Positions 14,734 to 18,731 of a DNA stretch of 18,731 bases are shown here, piece after piece; the first letter of the stretch is position 1; every line of letters begins with the position of its first letter. The notes below the pieces were generated by a model. The model had not been told where the DNA came from. It searched no databases and saw only the letters and a list, made by a program, of their open reading frames with translations. The position numbers and the translations under genes are program-made. Origin of the DNA: Leptotrichiaceae bacterium (lineage in GTDB: Bacteria; Fusobacteriota; Fusobacteriia; Fusobacteriales; Leptotrichiaceae); the NCBI GenBank assembly GCA_030532815.1, contig JAUNKI010000018.1, positions 1 to 18,731 of the forward strand. The letters are read 5' to 3'.

Positions 14734-14750
14734 CATAGCTTTTCTCCTTT
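14734..14750 (-). promoter_or_regulatory. Strong ribosome binding site and ATG followed immediately by TAA
   Basis: On the minus strand AAAGGAG (14744-14750) lies 7 nt before an ATG (14734-14736), an ideal start. The next codon is TAA (14731-14733), then AAA AGA TTG, in frame with the 272-aa gene. The RBS is too far (about 19 nt) to serve the TTG directly. Either codon 2 mutated to a stop (AAA to TAA would restore a lysine) or the minimal ORF controls reinitiation. Confidence 0.75.
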
Positions 14751-14813
14751 TATAAATTATTTTTAAATTTATATTTATATTTTATTATATAAAATATAAA
14801 TTCTTCTATATAA

Positions 14814-14842
14814 ATATTATAACAGAAAATTATATTTGTCAA
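14814..14842 (-). promoter_or_regulatory. Promoter of the toxin-like/membrane protein pair
   Basis: On the minus strand a perfect TTGACA (14837-14842) is followed by TAATAT (14814-14819) at 17 nt, overlapping a TATAAT at 15 nt. It lies about 80 nt upstream of the strong RBS. This is the only perfect -35 hexamer I found in a promoter context here. Confidence 0.65.
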
Positions 14843-14944
14843 ATTTGGGAAAACATCATTCTATCCCTTTACCTTCTTAACTTAATAATAGTTTTAAGAG
14901 TATAAAAAATAAACCTATTGTAAAAAATTATTTTTCAATTTTCT

Positions 14945-15493
14945 TCATTTTTTAAAAAATAAAACAATTACCGCAATACATATAACAACTCCTATTACTG
15001 CAGGTTTTACAATAGAAAATCCGCTATTACTGCTGAATAATACACTATGCAGAATTTTTAACAGTGGACTGACTGTAATGACAATTAACAATAATTTCAG
15101 TTTTCTTACCCATGTAGCATAAATCAGAAATATAAAGAACAGAATTACCGCTATGAGAACAAAAATTTTATCTGTTGACCAACCACTCATCAAATAGTTT
15201 TTTTCAAAATCCAAAAATTTTATAACATTCGTATCAATTCTGTCCGGTTTAGGAAACCAGAACATACTTGTAAACAAAGAAAAAATTGAAATAAATATAA
15301 GAGTAAAGGATTTCCTGTATGCTCCGATTACAATCGGAATAACAAACAACGGTCTTATATACCAGCTCAAAATGTTATGATGTCTGTCAAATGCCCATTC
15401 AAAAAACTCCCGATTTATAAAAAAATAAAATATTATGATTATAGTCCCTACAGCAAATATTCCTCCTACAAATCTGTCATATTTTCTATCCAT
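14945..15493 (-). CDS. Uncharacterised six-helix membrane protein
   Basis: A 182-aa integral membrane protein with about six helices (about 8-27, 42-58, 62-80, 108-128, 131-150 and 162-180) and no signal peptide. The second helix is preceded by the striking FDRHHNILSWYIRPLF (35-50), and the third ends in FWFPKPDRID (79-88). The His pair and the Pro/Asp turns at the membrane edge look like conserved functional positions of a small uncharacterised membrane family, but I cannot name it. GAGG lies 5 nt before the ATG at 15491-15493. It is 116 bp downstream of the aminotransferase and 220 bp upstream of the toxin-like module. It could be expressed from the gap upstream, which contains a perfect palindrome. 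Confidence 0.8.
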   Translation of the reverse strand: MDRKYDRFVGGIFAVGTIIIIFYFFINREFFEWAFDRHHNILSWYIRPLFVIPIVIGAYRKSFTLIFISIFSLFTSMFWFPKPDRIDTNVIKFLDFEKNYLMSGWSTDKIFVLIAVILFFIFLIYATWVRKLKLLLIVITVSPLLKILHSVLFSSNSGFSIVKPAVIGVVICIAVIVLFFKK

Positions 15494-15530
15494 ATTTCCC
15501 TCACTGATATATTACAATTACTCTGCTTCT

Positions 15531-15546
15531 GTAATTACATAATTAC
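15531..15546. promoter_or_regulatory. Perfect 16-bp palindrome, possible operator
   Basis: GTAATTACATAATTAC has two perfect 7-bp arms around a 2-bp centre, 38 bp upstream of the six-helix membrane protein start. A third AATTAC copy lies at 15516-15521. Its symmetry and size fit a dimeric repressor site (MarR/TetR-like), but AT-rich DNA yields such palindromes by chance. Confidence 0.3.
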
Positions 15547-15609
15547 GATAACACAACTTTTTATGAAATATATTTTCCACTTTAAAACAATCTCTGAACC
15601 ATACCGTTT

Positions 15610-16731
15610 TTATTCATCAAATTTTCTCAAATATTCCGAAAGCTTTTCCAAACCTTTTTTCAGTATCTGTGTGTGAGTACAATATCCGAGACGTGCATAT
15701 CCCGGCATATCAAAGCGATTTCCCGGAACTAAAAGAACTCCCTTTGTTTTTAACAAACTGATACAAAATTCCTCTGTTTCCATCGGAATATCCAGTTTAA
15801 TAAAAGAAGTAGACACATTTTTCGGAAAAACCAGTGATACTTTCGGTTCATTTTTTACCCATTTTTTTACAATTTCCAGATTTTCAGATACTATTTTCCG
15901 ATTACGCTCCAAAACAGCTTCTTTATTTTTTAATACATATGTAGCAAGATAATCGTCAAATACTCCTGCACAAATCATGGTATAATCACGGTATTTCCGA
16001 AAAACTTCAGTTATTTCAGAACTTGCTGCAGTCCACCCGATTCTTATTCCCGGAATCGAATAAGTTTTGGATAAACTGTTAGTTGAAATTCCTTTATTAT
16101 ACAAATCCGCAATGGCAGGGATCTCAACTCCTTCTTCAAGAGGTTTGTAAACTTCATCGGAAAGAATATATGTTCCGTACTTTTCAGCAATTTTGACTAT
16201 TTCCTTCAAAAATTCCGCCTCCATTACTGCACCTGTTGGATTGTTGGCATTGTTAATACAGATCATTTTAGTATCCGGTCGGATTAGGCTTCTCAGGTCA
16301 TTCAAGTCAGGTAACCAGTTATTTTCTTCCTTTATTTTCCATAAATCAACCTCAGCTCCTAAAGAACGGGGAATATCATATAACTGCTGATATGTAGGAT
16401 ATAATGAAATTATATGATCTCCTGATTCAATCAAAGCATATAAAGCCAAAAAATTTGCCCCTGTGGCTCCATTAGTCTGTAAAATCTGTTCAGGAGAAAT
16501 ATTTTTATAAAGCATGCTTACCTGCTCCTTAAATTCAGGTGAGCCTTCAATCCAGCCGTAATTCATTTTCCTTGTTATCAACTCCTGAAAAAACTCTTCT
16601 TTCGTATTATTTCCTATTGATATGATTTCATCCAAAGTAAATGATGCTATGGAACTTCCTGCAATATCATAAGTTGCTTCATTTTCCCACACATTCAGCC
16701 ATTCTTCAACTCCAAAATGAGCTATTTTCAT
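15610..16731 (-). CDS. PLP-dependent aminotransferase, class I/II (fold type I)
   Basis: A 373-aa aminotransferase-fold enzyme, cytoplasmic. Seen: NGATGANFLALYAL (PLP phosphate region, 87-100), the Tyr-containing YPTYQQLYDIP, NNANNPTGAV (160-169), SDEVYKPL with Asp192 and Tyr195, the Schiff-base Lys222 in STNSLSKTYSIPGIRIGW, and Arg230. The opening EEWLNVWENEATYDIAGSSIASFTL resembles the group containing capreomycidine-synthase-like enzymes, but the substrate cannot be inferred. I prefer the ATG at 16729-16731, which has AGAGAGTG just upstream, over the ATG at 16747-16749, which lacks an RBS. It lies 60 bp after argS and is probably cotranscribed with it. There is no biosynthetic cluster around it. 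Confidence 0.9.
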   Translation of the reverse strand: MKIAHFGVEEWLNVWENEATYDIAGSSIASFTLDEIISIGNNTKEEFFQELITRKMNYGWIEGSPEFKEQVSMLYKNISPEQILQTNGATGANFLALYALIESGDHIISLYPTYQQLYDIPRSLGAEVDLWKIKEENNWLPDLNDLRSLIRPDTKMICINNANNPTGAVMEAEFLKEIVKIAEKYGTYILSDEVYKPLEEGVEIPAIADLYNKGISTNSLSKTYSIPGIRIGWTAASSEITEVFRKYRDYTMICAGVFDDYLATYVLKNKEAVLERNRKIVSENLEIVKKWVKNEPKVSLVFPKNVSTSFIKLDIPMETEEFCISLLKTKGVLLVPGNRFDMPGYARLGYCTHTQILKKGLEKLSEYLRKFDE

Positions 16732-16791
16732 ATTATCACTCTCTTTCATAATTCAAATTAAGATAAAATATTTCACCGCAGATTTTAACTC

Positions 16792-18516
16792 CTACATTCT
16801 TTCAACTACCTTTATCCCCAATAAATCCAATCCTTCTTTTATTATATATGCCGTTTTTTCAGCAAGCAGCAATTTTGTATTAAATTTATTTATATTTTCT
16901 TCTTTCACTATTGAATCCGAAGCATAAAATGTATTGAAAATTTTAGCCGTTTCAAAAAGATAATCGGCAATAATATTAGGTTTATAATTTTCACACGATT
17001 TTAAAACTGCATAAGGAAACTTCAGTAATATCAAAGCAAGTTCTCTTTCATTTTTATTAAGCTCTTTGGACAGTAAATCGTTATTTTCAAAATAATTTCT
17101 GCTATTTTTCCCCAATTTTCTGAATATGGACATTATTCTGGCGTATGTATACTGTAAATAGGGAGAAGTATTTTCTTCAAAATTTAAAACCTTATCCCAT
17201 GAAAATGAAATAGGTGTCATTCTGTTCTGGCTCAGGTCAAAATATTTTAAAGCTCCTATACCGACTATTTCAGCTATTTCACTTTTTTCCTTTTCTGATA
17301 ATTCAGGATTTTTTATATTAATAATTTTTTTCGCTTTTTCTACAGCTTCATACAGTACATCAATAAGTCTCCCTTCATTTTCAAATGGAAAAACATCATC
17401 TTCAAATCTCATAATTCCGAACCAGACATGAATTTTTTCATAATCATAAGGTTTTCCTATCATTTCCGATATTCTGAAAACCTGTCTGAAATGTTCTTTC
17501 GGTCTTTCATCCATCACATAAATAGCCTTATCTACATTCAGCACGTCTTTTCTGTATTTAAATGTAGCCAAATCCGTAGATGAATATAAATGACTGTTAC
17601 CGTCTCTTTTTTGTACAATACATGGGCTTAATTTTTCTTTTTCATTAAAAAATACCGTAAGCACTCCCTCATCATTTACGGCTATTTTCTTTTTTTTGAG
17701 CATTTCCAGTATTTCAGGTATCATTTTTATATAAAATGACTCTCCGTTGTACATATCAAATTTTATGTCCAATTTTTTATAAATTTTTTCAAATTCCTTT
17801 AATGAATATTCCACGAAGCTTTTCCACAAATTCACATTTTGCTCATCACCTGACTGTAACTTTATCCACTCTTCTTTTGCCGACACTTCCAATTCAGGAT
17901 TTAACTGTGCTTCTTCAGAAAACTTCAGATATATTCTTTCCAGTTCATCTATAGGATTTTTTTCATATTCCTCCTTATCCAGCCATTTTTTATAACCGAC
18001 TATCAGCTTTCCCAAATGGCTTCCCCAGTCTCCTAAATGATTATCCCCTGACACTTTAAAACCTACATATTTCAATATACGCTTTAAAGAATCCCCGATT
18101 ATTGTACTTCGTAAATGGCCTATATGCATTCTTTTTGCTATATTCGGTGAAGAATAATCTATTATTGTCTTTTTTGATATATCAATTGGAAAATCATATT
18201 TTTCAGAACCTATTTTTTTTATTTTGTTAATAATTTCTGTATTTTTTATAAATATATTTAAAAATCCGGGACTTGCAATTTCAAGTCTGTCTATAATATT
18301 ACAGTTTTTAAATTTTTTTATTATTTCCTCTGCAATTTTTTCCGGACTTTTTCCTATTTTTTTTGAATTTACAAGGGCAAAATTTGTTTGAAAATCGGCA
18401 ATTTCCTTTTTGGAAGTATATCGAACTTCTATATCAATATTTTTAAATTCTTTTCCGAATATTTCCCCAATATTTTTTTTCAGTTCCTCTTCAACTTTAA
18501 TAATTACCGGTTTCAT
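16792..18516 (-). CDS. argS: Arginyl-tRNA synthetase
   Basis: Charges tRNA-Arg with arginine, using ATP, in the cytoplasm. The 574-aa protein has the ArgRS Add1 domain at the N-terminus, the signature SSPNIAKRMHIGHLRSTIIGD with HIGH and the Lys just before it, GDNHLGDWGSHLGKLI (arginine and ATP site), SSTDLATFKYR, YVMDERPKEHFRQVF, and a C-terminal anticodon-binding domain ending in the usual ERM. The KMSKS-equivalent loop is unusual: after FGIMRFEDD, where most clostridial-type enzymes have an STRKG-like loop, it reads VFPFENEGRLIDVL. Many ArgRSs are known to lack canonical KMSKS and use the Lys near HIGH instead, so activity is plausible. GGAGG lies 4 nt before the ATG at 18514-18516. It follows an AraC-family gene by 42 bp. 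Confidence 0.96.
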   Translation of the reverse strand: MKPVIIKVEEELKKNIGEIFGKEFKNIDIEVRYTSKKEIADFQTNFALVNSKKIGKSPEKIAEEIIKKFKNCNIIDRLEIASPGFLNIFIKNTEIINKIKKIGSEKYDFPIDISKKTIIDYSSPNIAKRMHIGHLRSTIIGDSLKRILKYVGFKVSGDNHLGDWGSHLGKLIVGYKKWLDKEEYEKNPIDELERIYLKFSEEAQLNPELEVSAKEEWIKLQSGDEQNVNLWKSFVEYSLKEFEKIYKKLDIKFDMYNGESFYIKMIPEILEMLKKKKIAVNDEGVLTVFFNEKEKLSPCIVQKRDGNSHLYSSTDLATFKYRKDVLNVDKAIYVMDERPKEHFRQVFRISEMIGKPYDYEKIHVWFGIMRFEDDVFPFENEGRLIDVLYEAVEKAKKIINIKNPELSEKEKSEIAEIVGIGALKYFDLSQNRMTPISFSWDKVLNFEENTSPYLQYTYARIMSIFRKLGKNSRNYFENNDLLSKELNKNERELALILLKFPYAVLKSCENYKPNIIADYLFETAKIFNTFYASDSIVKEENINKFNTKLLLAEKTAYIIKEGLDLLGIKVVERM

Positions 18517-18558
18517 TTTTCCTCCATTTCCGTTAAATGTTAAATGTGAATTTATAAT

Positions 18559-18731
18559 TTAAACACCTATTTTTACGTTTTTCCTCAAATCCGTAGGTGT
18601 TATATTTTTTAACTTAAAAAAATTATTGTTAAATGTTTTAACGGTATTATATCCTAATTCAAAAGAAATATCAATTATACTTTTATCAGTGGTCAGAAGC
18701 AGCTCGCATGCTTTATCTATTCTTAAAGTAT
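18559..18731 (-). CDS. AraC-family transcriptional regulator, C-terminal HTH only (5' end cut by window edge)
   Basis: Reading the minus strand from the window edge gives 56 residues ending at TAA (18559-18561). They match the second helix-turn-helix of the AraC/XylS family: RIDKACELLLTTDKSIIDIS, then FELGYNTVKTFNNNFFKLKN, then ITPTDLRKN. The ITPxxLR ending is the family hallmark. The N-terminal effector domain lies outside the window, so ligand and targets are unknown. An inverted repeat near the stop (AACACCTA/TAGGTGTT, 18562-18601) is mostly coding and lacks a clear T-tract on the coding strand. The argS gene starts 42 bp downstream. Confidence 0.88.
   Translation of the reverse strand, partial: TLRIDKACELLLTTDKSIIDISFELGYNTVKTFNNNFFKLKNITPTDLRKNVKIGV

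Noticed and set aside
18562..18601. Inverted repeat AACACCTA/TAGGTGTT near the AraC stop
   Set aside because: Large loop, mostly inside the coding region, and no T-tract on the coding strand; could be chance. Its resemblance to the CACCTA stem at 2602 is also probably coincidental.
1..18731. CRISPR array, tRNA, rRNA, riboswitch or prophage
   Set aside because: No spaced direct repeats, no tRNA-like cloverleaf or CCA-ended gene, no rRNA-like conserved blocks, no long structured leader and no phage structural genes were seen in the gaps.

Overview
The window is AT-rich (roughly 70% A+T by eye). It has strong AGGAGG-type ribosome binding sites, several TTG starts and short intergenic gaps. The gene set (FabV-type enoyl reductase, water-forming NADH oxidase, clostridial-length threonine synthase, KhpA, an ArgRS with an altered KMSKS loop) suggests a fermentative, anaerobic or microaerophilic member of the Fusobacteriota. 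A Leptotrichia-like genus is my best guess. This is inference from gene content and style, not from a marker gene.

Layout. (1) 1-2371, minus strand: hpt, rsmA, a DUF4911-like gene, khpA and a 4HBT thioesterase cut by the left edge. These form a compact purine-salvage/RNA-handling cluster behind a good promoter at 2343-2371. (2) 2422-2639, plus strand: a decayed IS30-family transposase tail, the only clear mobile-element trace. (3) 2742-5319, minus: fabV, then a membrane-anchored TPR/Sel1-like protein built from two duplicated halves. (4) 5539-7029, plus: thrC with its own promoter and a hairpin after it. (5) 7252-9074, minus: NADH oxidase, a terminator, then an OsmC/Ohr-family gene interrupted by one in-frame TAA. 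(6) 9171-11743, minus: M48 lipoprotein protease, dusA and a 231-aa protein I do not recognise, probably one operon. (7) 12075-13404, plus: htpX and an ElaA-type acetyltransferase, divergent from the M48 lipoprotein and closed by a strong terminator. (8) 13540-14750, minus: a two-gene module, a 272-aa protein resembling the C-terminal part of a filamentous haemagglutinin/polymorphic toxin followed closely by a small four-helix membrane protein (candidate immunity protein). The well-placed ATG of the first gene is followed immediately by TAA. (9) 14945-18731, minus: a six-helix membrane protein, a PLP aminotransferase, argS, and the C-terminal HTH of an AraC-family regulator cut by the right edge.

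Most of the window is ordinary core metabolism and translation. The parts most worth a second look are the toxin/immunity-like module with its codon-2 stop, the OsmC gene broken by a single stop, the IS30 relic, and the ArgRS that lacks a recognisable KMSKS loop. I found no CRISPR array, tRNA, rRNA, riboswitch or prophage. I see no convincing new multi-gene system beyond the putative toxin/immunity pair.
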